A stretch of DNA of 64,000 bases, from assembly GCA_025929155.1 (NCBI GenBank), contig JAICMR010000001.1, positions 31,799 to 95,798 of the forward strand. The letters are read 5' to 3'. The translations under genes were made by a program, and so were the position numbers. Numbering within the stretch: position 1 is the first letter of the stretch; every line of letters starts with the position of its first letter. The notes under the pieces were generated by a model. It worked only from the letters and a program-made list of their open reading frames with translations. It made no database searches and was not told where the DNA came from. Below, one piece after another: positions 34,581-42,989 of this stretch. Origin of the DNA: Chthoniobacterales bacterium (GTDB taxonomy: Bacteria > Verrucomicrobiota > Verrucomicrobiia > Chthoniobacterales > UBA10450).

Positions 34581-35792
34581 TCATCGCATCCGTTGCAACA
34601 GTTTCCCGAACATGCCGCGGAGGCCGCCGACCGGCTGGCGTTCTCCCTGGACGGCCTGCGCATACTTGATCAACCCAATCGCGGAGGCGAACTGCGGGTT
34701 CTCAAACGCACTCGTTAGGCCGGACATCGTCCGCGCATGCGTGACGCGCGCCGGAATTCCGAAAACGTCTTCTGCCAGGTTGTCGATTCCGTTGATCTGG
34801 CTGCAGCCGCCGGTGATGAAAATTCCTTCCCCGAGATAATCGAGAAACGGCTCGTCCTCGAGCTTGCGCTTAAGTAACTCGAAGGTCTCGCGCAGCCGCA
34901 TGTGGATGATCGTGTTCAGCGTTTCCCGCTCCACCTCTTTGCCGGCAAAACCGGAATCATCTTTCAGCAAAACCGTTTCGCCCGGAAGGCAGTTGCCGAG
35001 AATCGTGCTGCCCTCTTCGATCTTAAGTTTCTCGGCGCGCGTCATCGGAATCCGCAAGCCCATTGAGATGTCGTTCGTGATGTGATCCCCGCCGACCGCC
35101 AGAACGCCGCTCTGCTTCACCGCGCCATCGACGTAAAGCACGTAGTCGGTCGTGCCGCCGCCGATATCGATGACGAGCGCGCCGAGGCTTTTCTGGTGCG
35201 GCGTAAGCACGACTTGGGCGGAAGCGAACGCGGTGAAAACGACATCTTCCACATCCAGCGGCAGCTCCTTCACACAGCGGATCGTGTTTTGAATCCGCGT
35301 CCGCACGCCGTGGATGATGTGGAAATCCGCCTCGAGCTTTTGTCCAAGCATCCCTAACGGATTCAGGACGCCATTCTGCCCGTCGACGTGATAGTGCTGG
35401 ATGATCGTGTGCAGAAAAGCGTTCTGCGCCGGAATACTGACTTCGCGCGCGTTGATCTTCACGTCGTCGATGTCCTGCTCGTCGATCTCGTCCCGATCGT
35501 CGGGCAACGTGACACAACCGCGGTTATTAAAACTGGCGATATGAGCGCCGGTGATGCCGATGTAAACGCTGCGAATCATGATGTCGCTCTTCTCTTCGGC
35601 GTCGACGACCGCTTCGTGGACGCATTTCATCGCCGTCTCGAAATCGACGATCTCGCCTTTGCGCACGCCGCGCGACGGCGCCTGCCCGACACCGAGGATT
35701 TTGATGGTTCCGTCGGGCCGGCTTTCGCCGACCACGACACAGATTTTCGAAGTCCCGATCTCGAGACCGACCATGAGGTTGCTGCTAGCCAT
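34581..35792 (-). CDS. ftsA: Cell division protein FtsA
   Basis: A 403-aa actin-like protein tethering FtsZ to the membrane. The start LMVGLEIGTSKICVVVGE is the phosphate-1 motif; VIDIGGGTTDYVLY is phosphate-2; GIFITGGCSQINGI is the adenosine motif. The C-terminus (GGLRGMFGKLLQRMR) is the amphipathic membrane-targeting helix. The start overlaps ftsQ by 8 bp, implying coupled expression. The octamer at 34712 is inside. Confidence 0.97.
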   Translation of the reverse strand: MASSNLMVGLEIGTSKICVVVGESRPDGTIKILGVGQAPSRGVRKGEIVDFETAMKCVHEAVVDAEEKSDIMIRSVYIGITGAHIASFNNRGCVTLPDDRDEIDEQDIDDVKINAREVSIPAQNAFLHTIIQHYHVDGQNGVLNPLGMLGQKLEADFHIIHGVRTRIQNTIRCVKELPLDVEDVVFTAFASAQVVLTPHQKSLGALVIDIGGGTTDYVLYVDGAVKQSGVLAVGGDHITNDISMGLRIPMTRAEKLKIEEGSTILGNCLPGETVLLKDDSGFAGKEVERETLNTIIHMRLRETFELLKRKLEDEPFLDYLGEGIFITGGCSQINGIDNLAEDVFGIPARVTHARTMSGLTSAFENPQFASAIGLIKYAQAVQGERQPVGGLRGMFGKLLQRMR

Positions 35793-37008
35793 TGTGACCG
35801 TCGTTTTCCATGTTGAAGTGCTGTAGTGGAACGCCTTTACGCGCCGGGCTTGAATTCGGTAACGGCCCGGCGGGACGACTATGAAATTGTTTCACGCCCG
35901 GGCTCACGAGCGTCGCGCGCGGGATCGCGCGCTCGACCGCTTTCGCCGCGCGCACTTCCGGTTCGTGCCAGATTTTCGGCACGCTTTTGTGCGGCTTCTC
36001 GGCGACGGTTTCGTGTTTCGGTTCCGGCGCGGATTTCTTTTCGGCGACCGGCGCTTCCGGCGCCACGCCTTCCGCCTCGAGCTGCGAAATGATCTCCGAG
36101 ACCGGCTGGGCAAAAGTGACCGGAATGTTTCGGGCGACGAGGAGGTTTGCGGTGCTGATTTGCCGATGTGAATCGTCGGAATAGACCAGCAGTTGCTCGA
36201 GCGTTCCCATCTGCTTCTCGAGATCGTCGAAGCCGAACATGACCTGCGTCTGGTTCTTATCGGTCACGAGCAGGCAATAGCCTTTCGAGACGTCGATCGT
36301 TTGAATCTGGAAACGCGTTTGCATGAAACTGGTTGTCGTTAGGCGGAGCAAGGCAAGCGCGGTTTTTGCCTCGAAGGAATCGACCTGTTTCCCGGGCACG
36401 AGCGCTTCACTCGAGCAGTTGGTGATCACCGGAAGCGAAAGGTAGTCGGTCACCAGGTTCTTCTCCTTCAAGATCACGCCGCGCGCGTCGACCAGGTAAT
36501 CAGTACCGTTGGCGAACGGATTTCGCAGTTCGCCCTCGCTCGTAATCCACGCCACCGGACGTCGCTCGGTGATGTGGATATCGATCTCGTTAGGCATTTT
36601 TCGCTCCACCTGGACCTCGTCTACTTGGGTGAGCTGCTGGAGGCGCTTGTGGACCGCCGCGAGGTTGATCGAAAAGATGTTGCTGCCTTCCTTGATTGCG
36701 GCTTTTTCGAGCACGGTTTGCCGCGTCAGGCTTCCATCGGTCGAGACGAGAATGGCGCTGAGCCGGTAATCCGGATTGGCAAAAAAGAACCGATTCAACG
36801 CCGCGCGCGTCCCGAAATAGGCGCCGGCGCAAAGGCCAATGACGAGCGCGATTTTCGAGAGGAAAACCAGGACCTGCCGGTTCCGATGATGCGACGCGCG
36901 CCGCGACCGGACGCGAACGTCGAGCAGGTGTTGTTGCCGGCGCTGGCGCGAGGTCGAGAGGCGCTGATTCCTCGGTCGCGGTGAATTGGCGGAGCGCGTC
37001 GTCTTCAT
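35785..37008 (-). CDS. ftsQ: Cell division protein FtsQ/DivIB (POTRA domain)
   Basis: 407 aa. A basic cytoplasmic N-terminus is followed by one membrane helix (about 46-66), then a POTRA domain (about 80-155, with SNIFSINLAAVHKRLQQL and the family segment KMPNEIDIHITERRPVAWI) and the beta domain. The last 120 residues are an extra Pro/Glu/Lys-rich periplasmic tail that ordinary FtsQ lacks. It bridges FtsBL/FtsW-FtsI in the divisome. It overlaps ddl by 4 bp and ftsA by 8 bp. Octamer copies are at 36336 and 36587. Confidence 0.93.
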   Translation of the reverse strand: MKTTRSANSPRPRNQRLSTSRQRRQQHLLDVRVRSRRASHHRNRQVLVFLSKIALVIGLCAGAYFGTRAALNRFFFANPDYRLSAILVSTDGSLTRQTVLEKAAIKEGSNIFSINLAAVHKRLQQLTQVDEVQVERKMPNEIDIHITERRPVAWITSEGELRNPFANGTDYLVDARGVILKEKNLVTDYLSLPVITNCSSEALVPGKQVDSFEAKTALALLRLTTTSFMQTRFQIQTIDVSKGYCLLVTDKNQTQVMFGFDDLEKQMGTLEQLLVYSDDSHRQISTANLLVARNIPVTFAQPVSEIISQLEAEGVAPEAPVAEKKSAPEPKHETVAEKPHKSVPKIWHEPEVRAAKAVERAIPRATLVSPGVKQFHSRPAGPLPNSSPARKGVPLQHFNMENDGHNG

Positions 37009-37933
37009 TTCTTGGGAGGCCGCGCGGCGAGCGAAAGCTCGATGATGCGCGCGCAGAGTTCGGGGTAGGAAATCCCCGCGACCGCGGCGGCGTCGGGCAG
37101 CAAACTGGTCTCGGTCATTCCCGGAATCGTGTTCGCCTCGAGCACGAACGGCACGTCCTCAGGCGATAAAAGCAGATCGACGCGCGAGTAAACTCTCAAC
37201 CCAAGCGCGACGACCGCCTGGAGCACGAGGTCTTGAACTTTTCCGGCGAGCTCCGCTTCGATCGCCGCCGGGCAAACGTGCTGGGCACCGCCGCCGCCCT
37301 GCGGGTTGAGAAACGGATACTTGTCGTTGAAATCGTAGAAGCCGCTTTCGGGATGATCTCAAGAATGGGAAGGGCAAGGTCACCGAGCACGCCGACGGTG
37401 AGCTCGCGCCCCGGGATGAATTGCTCGATCAAGAGCTCGTCGTCGAATTCGCGCGCCGCGGCCAGCGCGCTCGCCACTTCCGAATCCTGCCTAACGATCT
37501 GGATACCGACAGTCGAGCCCTGCCGCGGCGGCTTGATCACATACGGCAACGGCAGCGTCGGCTTCTCGCCGGCGTGGATAATTTCCCAATGCGGCGTGTT
37601 CACGCCGTGCCTGGTAAATTGCTGTTTCGACGGGATTTTATCAAACGCGAGCCGGCTGCCTTCGACATTTTCGCCGGTGTAGGCGATGCCGCGGTCTTCC
37701 AGTATTTGCTGCAACTGCCCGTCTTCCCCGAACTCCCCGTGGAGCGCAATGAAGGCGAGCCAGGTGTCGTTAGGCAACTCGAAATCGGGGCCCGCCACAT
37801 CGACCTCGGTAACGTTCGCGCCTAACGAACGGAGCGCGCGCGCGATTCCGGCCCCGGTCGCGAGTGAAACCGCGCGTTCCGAGCTCGGGCCGCCTTTCAG
37901 GACCGCGATAGGTTTTCCACCGAGCGCGATCAT
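37005..37933 (-). pseudogene. ddl: D-alanine--D-alanine ligase with an apparent 1-base frameshift
   Basis: The ATP-grasp ligase making D-Ala-D-Ala for peptidoglycan. Frame 1 runs from ATG 37933 (GGAGGTGG 8 nt upstream; GTG 37945 lies within that site) through FIALHGEFGEDGQLQ, KPPRQGSTVGIQ and LPILEIIPKA. At about 37341-37347 the match jumps to the next frame, which continues FYDFNDKYPFLNPQGGGG, RVYSRVDLLL and the Mg-binding end FVLEANTIPGMTETSLLP to the stop at 37005. One G appears to be missing in the K-(S/A)-G-F-Y codons. This is either a sequence/assembly error or a true lesion in an otherwise intact gene. It overlaps ftsQ by 4 bp. Confidence 0.9.
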
Positions 37934-38091
37934 AAACGAATCCACCTCCGGGAAGCACGGGGTGTGACCCGGTGGGCCGAAAAAAACCGTCTAACGAAAT
38001 TACGAGCAAACCGTCCGGAAGGGCCGGGGAAACTCCCCCGCACGATGGGGTAGCAACCCATCCTCCCCGGAATTGTGATAACGCCGTTCAT
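37930..38091 (-). CDS. Possible 53-aa basic protein coupled to murC-murB and ddl
   Basis: Between murC-murB and ddl lies a 53-codon ORF beginning MNGVITIPGRMGCYPIV and ending in ASRRWIRL. Its ATG overlaps the TGA of murC-murB (ATGA, 38088-38091) and its own TGA overlaps the ddl ATG (37930-37933), so all three reading frames are chained by 4-bp overlaps. GGAGGAGGG directly precedes the ATG, closer than ideal. Eleven arginines make it very basic; it has no signal peptide or known motif. The same RNA can fold strongly, so it might be a leader whose translation only bridges to ddl. It is unrecognised, and its reality is unproven. Confidence 0.45.
   Translation of the reverse strand: MNGVITIPGRMGCYPIVRGSFPGPSGRFARNFVRRFFSAHRVTPRASRRWIRL
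37982..38070 (-). other. GC-rich stem-loop upstream of ddl
   Basis: On the minus strand, CCGGGGA and TCCCCGG can pair around an inner GATGGG-TTGCTAC-CCCATC hairpin, giving a two-level stem. It lies inside the 53-codon ORF and ahead of the ddl ribosome-binding site. No known riboswitch class is recognised. Confidence 0.5.
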
Positions 38092-40388
38092 CCCTCCTCC
38101 CCCACGATTTGCACTTCGGTCTCCAGCTCGATCCCGCACTTTTCCCACGCCATCGCCTTGATTTTGTCTATCAACTCCAGCATCTCCCGCGCAGTCGCTT
38201 TCCCTTCGTTCACCAGAAAGTTCCCGTGCACTTCCGAAACGCGCGCGTCCCCGATTCGCGCGTTTTTCAAACCCAGTTGATCGACCAGCTTTCCGGCGGG
38301 ACAGGTCGTCGGGTTTTTAAAAATGCAACCTGCACTCTTTGCGCTCGGCTGGCTCGTGTGCCGCTTCTCCTGCGACTCCTGTAGTCGCCTAACGATTTCT
38401 TCCGGTGACGATTCGATCCCGCGAAAAACTGCCGAGACCGCGTAGTTGCTGTCTAGCATTGGCACGTGCCGATAGCGGACTTCCAACTCCGCCGGCGTCC
38501 GCACCCGGGGCACGCCGTCGCGATCCAGATAACGAACCCGCAGGACCTGGTCGAACGTCTGCAGACCCATCGCGCCGGCATTCATCCGCAGCGCGCCGCC
38601 GACTTCGCCGGGAATCCCTTCCATCCATTCGAAGCCGCCAATGCCGGCTGCTTTTCCGGCATAGGCGATCGCCTTTAATTTCGCGCCCACCCCGGCCGTT
38701 ACCTCAAGGCCGGACACGGTCACCCTGTCGAAGTCGCCGCCGCTTGGATGAACCACGACGCCGCGGATGCCGCCATCGCGCACGAGCAGATTGGAACCGC
38801 GCCCGATCACAAAGAGCGGCAGATTCTCGTGCCGGCAAAACCGGATCAATTCAGCGAAAGCCGCTTCCGTCCGCGGCTCGACCCAGAACTGCGCCGGTCC
38901 GCCGACGCGCAAGGTTGTGTGTTTCGCGAGCGGCTCCGAAAGCCGCGCCGCACCCTCGACGCCGACGATTTCCTTCAGCTTCTCGAGAATGACCAGATCG
39001 GCGGCGAGTTTAGCCAGTTGTTCGTGAATGTTTCCCGCGCCGAGGCTGAGCACGAGGTCGCCGTCGGTGATCATTCGCCCCAGATCCTCGTGCAAGAAAT
39101 CGAGGCGCGGCTGATAGGCAACGCTGCGATGACCGTGGCCCGCGATTTCATCCACGATCGTCTGACCGCTGATCCCGGGAAGCGCCGCTTCACTGGCCGG
39201 ATAAACGTCGGTCACAAGGATGTGATCGGTGTCGTCGAAAGCCGCGCCAAATTCATGCCGGAGCGCCCGGGTGCGCGAGTAACGATGCGGCTGAAACATC
39301 GTCAGGACGCGTTTCCGACCGGCGGAACGCGCGGTCGCGAGGGTGGCGCGAATCTCGGTCGGATGGTGCGCGTAATCGTCGACGAGGAGAAACCGTTCGC
39401 TCTCGTATTTGATCTCAAACCGGCGGCGCGCGTGTCGGAAGTTGCCTAACGACTTCGCGATTTTCGCGAAAGGCACGCCCAGCTCGGTTGCGAGCGCGAT
39501 TACGCCGAGAGCGTTGCTGACGTTATGCTTGCCCGGAACATTGAGCGTGGCCTCGCCCAGTTTCTCGCCGCCGCGCTGCACGCAAAAGCAGGCCGCAAAA
39601 TCGTGCAGCTCGAGCCCGGTTGCCCGATAATGCGCTTCATCGCGAAAGCCGTAGGAAATCGACTTCGCCCGACCGCCGCAGATGCGCCGGGCATGTGGAT
39701 CATCCGCACAATAGAAAACCGAGCCGCTGGTTTGCGCGAGCAACCTGCAAAACACTTCCTCGATTGCCGCCAGGTCCGCATAAAAATCGAGATGTTCTTC
39801 TTCGATGTTCAGGATCAGGGCGTGTTCCGGATGGAAGAGCTGGAGCGTGCCGTCGCTCTCATCGCCTTCCGCGACGAAATATTCGCCTAACGAATCCCAG
39901 TGAGCGTTGCTCCCCAGGATCGGAATTTCGGCGCCCACGTAATGCGACGGATGCAGTCCGCCGCCGCGCAGGACATGCGCGGTCATCGCCGACGTCGTCG
40001 TCTTCCCGTGCATCCCGGCGATGATGATGCCGCGCTTGCCGAGCATGATCGCAGCGAGCGCTTCCGCGCGGCGAATCGCCGGCACGCCGCGGACGCGCGC
40101 GTCAGCCAGAATCTCGTTATCGGGTTTGATCGCGGAGGAATAAATAATCAACTCGGCGTCGGCGGCGTCGGCCGCGTGATGGGGCGAAAAAGCGCGCAGG
40201 CCCAGCTGCGCAAGCCTTTCCGTCTCGAGCGTGCGCGCCTTGTCCGAACCGCGCACATCATGGCCGAGCTCGAGCAGGAGCGCGGCGATTCCGCTCATCC
40301 CGCTCCCGGCCACGCCGATGAGATGGATCGCGTGCCGTTCCCTGGTCAGGAAACGCTGCAGCTCGAGATCAGGCAGCGATGGCGTCAT
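38088..40388 (-). CDS. murC/murB: Fused UDP-N-acetylmuramate--L-alanine ligase / UDP-N-acetylenolpyruvoylglucosamine reductase (MurC-MurB)
   Basis: 766 aa in one chain. MurC is about 1-465: GVAGSGMSGIA, the P-loop GMHGKTTTSAM, and DDYAHHPTEI. MurB is about 470-766: THTT-like KHTTLRVGGPA, FAD-binding GRGSNLLVRDGG, WMEGIPGEVGGAL, and the proton-donor region SAGCIFKNP with Cys where E. coli has Ser. MurB makes UDP-MurNAc and MurC adds L-Ala, two consecutive steps, so the fusion may channel the intermediate (inference). The chain overlaps murG by 20 bp and the 53-codon ORF by 4 bp. Octamer copies are at 38388, 39445 and 39886. Confidence 0.97.
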   Translation of the reverse strand: MTPSLPDLELQRFLTRERHAIHLIGVAGSGMSGIAALLLELGHDVRGSDKARTLETERLAQLGLRAFSPHHAADAADAELIIYSSAIKPDNEILADARVRGVPAIRRAEALAAIMLGKRGIIIAGMHGKTTTSAMTAHVLRGGGLHPSHYVGAEIPILGSNAHWDSLGEYFVAEGDESDGTLQLFHPEHALILNIEEEHLDFYADLAAIEEVFCRLLAQTSGSVFYCADDPHARRICGGRAKSISYGFRDEAHYRATGLELHDFAACFCVQRGGEKLGEATLNVPGKHNVSNALGVIALATELGVPFAKIAKSLGNFRHARRRFEIKYESERFLLVDDYAHHPTEIRATLATARSAGRKRVLTMFQPHRYSRTRALRHEFGAAFDDTDHILVTDVYPASEAALPGISGQTIVDEIAGHGHRSVAYQPRLDFLHEDLGRMITDGDLVLSLGAGNIHEQLAKLAADLVILEKLKEIVGVEGAARLSEPLAKHTTLRVGGPAQFWVEPRTEAAFAELIRFCRHENLPLFVIGRGSNLLVRDGGIRGVVVHPSGGDFDRVTVSGLEVTAGVGAKLKAIAYAGKAAGIGGFEWMEGIPGEVGGALRMNAGAMGLQTFDQVLRVRYLDRDGVPRVRTPAELEVRYRHVPMLDSNYAVSAVFRGIESSPEEIVRRLQESQEKRHTSQPSAKSAGCIFKNPTTCPAGKLVDQLGLKNARIGDARVSEVHGNFLVNEGKATAREMLELIDKIKAMAWEKCGIELETEVQIVGEEG

Positions 40389-41472
40389 CTGGTTGAGTGT
40401 ATCTTTCCATCGTTTCCACGACCAGCTCGGCCGCGTTTTTAGGCGCCAGTTTTGCAGCCGACTCCGCCATCGACCGCAGCGTTTCCGGCTCGCTCAGGAG
40501 TTGCTGGATTTTTTTGCCTAACGAGTCCTCAATCAGCTCAGACTCCTTCAGGAGCAGCGCCGCCTTCGCCTGCGCGAAAACCTCTCCATTCCGCGTCTGG
40601 TGATCGCCAGCCGCGTAGGGATACGGAATCAGAATGGATGGCAATTCGAAGGCCGCGATCTCGGCCAGACTGGCCGCGCCGGAGCGCGCGACCGCGAAAT
40701 CGGCCGCGCTGTAAACTTCCTCCATCGCGTGATGAAAGGCGGCCACAAACGCCGGGATGTTTTCGCGCCGGTAATTGTCCTCGAGCAGACGCGCGTCGCG
40801 ACTCCCGGTGAGATGAATGATCTGGAGCGGCGTGCCCTGGAGCGCAGGGAGCGCCTTGATCATCGCCTGGTTGATCCCGCTCGCGCCCTGGCTCCCGCCC
40901 ATCACGAGGAGCGTCGGAAGTTCCGGCCGTAATCCCAGCCTAACGAGCGCCTCGTCGCGATCGATCCGGCGCAGGGTTGAGCGGATCGGCGTGCCAGTCC
41001 ATTCCGTCTTCGCCCTGGGGAAAAAGGCCGCGCATTCCTTGAAACCGAGAAGGACGGCGCGGACAAAACGCGCCGTGTAACGGTTGGCTTTGCCGGGCAC
41101 CGCGTTGGACTCATGAATGAAGGTCGCGCTCCCGCGCATGCGCCCAGCCAGAACCGGTGCGGTCGAAGTGAAGCCGCCCATTCCGAGAACAACCTGGGGA
41201 TTGAACTTCCGGTAGATCGCGCGGCAGAGCGCCAGGCTGCCGTTGAAGCGCCTAACGAATGCCAGGATTGCCGGTGAGAAAGGCGACGGAAGCGCAACCG
41301 TGGGTAACTTTTCAAAGCGAAATTCCGGATGACCCGCAACTGCCAGACTGTCGATCTCCTTTTCGGAAATGAAGACGAGCACTTCGTGGCCGTGCGCCCA
41401 CAGAACTTCCGCAACGGCGAGTCCGGGGAAAAGGTGCCCGCCAGTTCCGCCGCATGCGATCACGACGTTCAT
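40369..41472 (-). CDS. murG: Lipid II synthase (UDP-GlcNAc transferase) MurG
   Basis: A membrane-associated glycosyltransferase adding GlcNAc to lipid I, 367 aa. Visible are the N-terminal G-loop CGGTGGHLFPGLAVAE, GMGGFTSTAPVLAG, HESNAVPGKANR, the second G-loop MGGSQGASGIN, and the donor-binding SGAASLAEIAAF and YPYAAGDHQTRNGE. GGAGGAG precedes the ATG by 6 nt. Separated from ftsW by a repeat-filled gap, it probably starts a sub-operon. Octamer copies are at 40517, 40939 and 41251. Confidence 0.97.
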   Translation of the reverse strand: MNVVIACGGTGGHLFPGLAVAEVLWAHGHEVLVFISEKEIDSLAVAGHPEFRFEKLPTVALPSPFSPAILAFVRRFNGSLALCRAIYRKFNPQVVLGMGGFTSTAPVLAGRMRGSATFIHESNAVPGKANRYTARFVRAVLLGFKECAAFFPRAKTEWTGTPIRSTLRRIDRDEALVRLGLRPELPTLLVMGGSQGASGINQAMIKALPALQGTPLQIIHLTGSRDARLLEDNYRRENIPAFVAAFHHAMEEVYSAADFAVARSGAASLAEIAAFELPSILIPYPYAAGDHQTRNGEVFAQAKAALLLKESELIEDSLGKKIQQLLSEPETLRSMAESAAKLAPKNAAELVVETMERYTQPDDAIAA

Positions 41473-41704
41473 GTAAACTCCTCCCTCCGTTCTTGAGAGA
41501 AGAGCAGCGAACCGAGCGCGCCGGGGTAGCGCACTCCTCTCGAGTGCTGCTCACGGCGTCCTCGCGGTGTTGAACTTTCCTGACTCGGACGACAAAAGCC
41601 GCGTCCGGTCGTCCCTCGGAAGTTCGCGACCGCGCGGACGCGTTCGTCAGCGCTCGGAACGAGCGCGCTACCCGCAGTCAGAGCTCGCGAGCAAGTGTTC
41701 ATTC
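41473..41704. repeat. ftsW-murG gap with family B repeat
   Basis: 232 bp, mostly an inverted repeat: GGGGTAGCGCACTCCTCTCG at 41523 and GAGCGCGCTACCC ending at 41673. The loop carries GTGCTGCTCACGGCGTCC and CGACGACAAAAG. No ORF is called. Confidence 0.75.
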
Positions 41705-42841
41705 TCAAATTCGCGGCGTCACGCGGACGCGCATCGGGATTTGTTTTTTAGCGGCCACAGGTTCGAGGACACCTTGCCGATAAATGTTAAGGAGCACGCC
41801 GACGGCGAAAAGCGCGACGATCAGGTTCGATCCACCGTAGCTAATGAACGGCAGCGGCATGCCTTTGTTCGGAAGGAGCGAGGTGACGACCCCGATGTTG
41901 ATCGCGGCCTGCCACGCGATCAGCGACACAATTCCGCTTCCGAGCAACAAGCCAAACCGATCCTTCGCGTGGAGCGCAATCGCGAGGCCGCAGAGGATCA
42001 CGACGACGAACAAAAAGACGACAAGCAGCGTGAAACGCATCCCAAGTTCCTCACCCACGATCGGGAAGATAAAGTCGGTGTGCGCATACGGCAGGTAGAG
42101 CAATTTCTCGCGGCCGTTCCCGAGACCGAAGCCGGAAATGCCGCCGCTTCCAAAGGCGATGAGCGCCTGGAATTGCTGGAGACCGGCGCCATCTTTTGCG
42201 AGTTCGGGATGCAGGAAAGCCAGCATCCGGCCGAGCCGTTCCGGGATCTGAATCGCGAGAAAAACAAGTCCGGCAATTCCGCCTAACGAAAGCGCGCCGA
42301 GAAGCGCGAGGTTCGACCCGGCGATGAACATGACCACAAAAGTCGTCGCGCCGATCAGCGCGGTTGTGCCGAGATCGACCTCTGTCACGATCAGTGAACT
42401 GAGCAAACCAACTACCGCCAGTGGAATGAGAAACCCGCGCCAGATCTGGCTGCTTTCTTTCTCATAACGCGAAAACCAGTAAGCGAGGAAGAAGACGGTT
42501 GCGATCTTCGCAAACTCGGACGGCTGGGCACTCCAGCCGTGAAACATGATCCAGCGATGGGAGCCGTTCCGCGCTGGAACCAGGAAACAAACCGCGAGGC
42601 CAAAGAGCGCGAGCGCAAACCAAATCATCCAGGTCCGCTGCCAGAAATGGTAATCGATCAGCGCGGCCCCGATGCAAAGAAGCAGGCCGAGGCCAAGCCA
42701 GAAGGCGTGCTTCTTGATAAAGAAAAAGGAATCGCCATGACTGTCGTAGGCATAGGCGCCGGTGCTGTAAATGATCACCGCACCGATCGCGAGCAAACCG
42801 AGAACGGCGAGAAACAAAATGTGGGCGCTCTTACGATGCAT
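41705..42841 (-). CDS. ftsW: SEDS-family peptidoglycan glycosyltransferase FtsW
   Basis: 378 aa with about ten membrane helices. Family hallmarks are the extracytoplasmic Asp region (VTEVDLGTTALIG), NGREKLLYLPYAHTDFIFPIVGEELG, and the end signature LLPNKGMPLPFISYGGSNL. It polymerises lipid II with its partner FtsI in the divisome. Its position between lysM and murG, in the dcw cluster with ftsI, favours FtsW over RodA. It is isolated by repeats on both sides. The octamer is at 42282. Confidence 0.96.
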   Translation of the reverse strand: MHRKSAHILFLAVLGLLAIGAVIIYSTGAYAYDSHGDSFFFIKKHAFWLGLGLLLCIGAALIDYHFWQRTWMIWFALALFGLAVCFLVPARNGSHRWIMFHGWSAQPSEFAKIATVFFLAYWFSRYEKESSQIWRGFLIPLAVVGLLSSLIVTEVDLGTTALIGATTFVVMFIAGSNLALLGALSLGGIAGLVFLAIQIPERLGRMLAFLHPELAKDGAGLQQFQALIAFGSGGISGFGLGNGREKLLYLPYAHTDFIFPIVGEELGMRFTLLVVFLFVVVILCGLAIALHAKDRFGLLLGSGIVSLIAWQAAINIGVVTSLLPNKGMPLPFISYGGSNLIVALFAVGVLLNIYRQGVLEPVAAKKQIPMRVRVTPRI

Positions 42842-42989
42842 CAGGTTTTCGTTAGGCGGACCGCCTTCTCCCGGTAGAGCGAGACTCGGTCGAGCCGGCG
42901 CCTCGCGTCCCCAAAACTTCGACTGAGTCTCGCGCTAGCAATCGGACGCGGATCGAGTGGAAGAAGATCTGTGGCTGAGGCGGTCATCG
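42842..42989. repeat. lysM-ftsW gap with family C repeat
   Basis: 148 bp. An octamer (42849) is followed by an inverted pair GAGCGAGACTCGGTCGAG (about 42877) and CTTCGACTGAGTCTCGCGCT (42917-42936). The same family fills the mraY-murD gap. Confidence 0.75.

Noticed and set aside
37946-38087. A riboswitch ahead of ddl
   Set aside because: Stem-loops are present, but no known aptamer core was recognised and an ORF overlaps the region.
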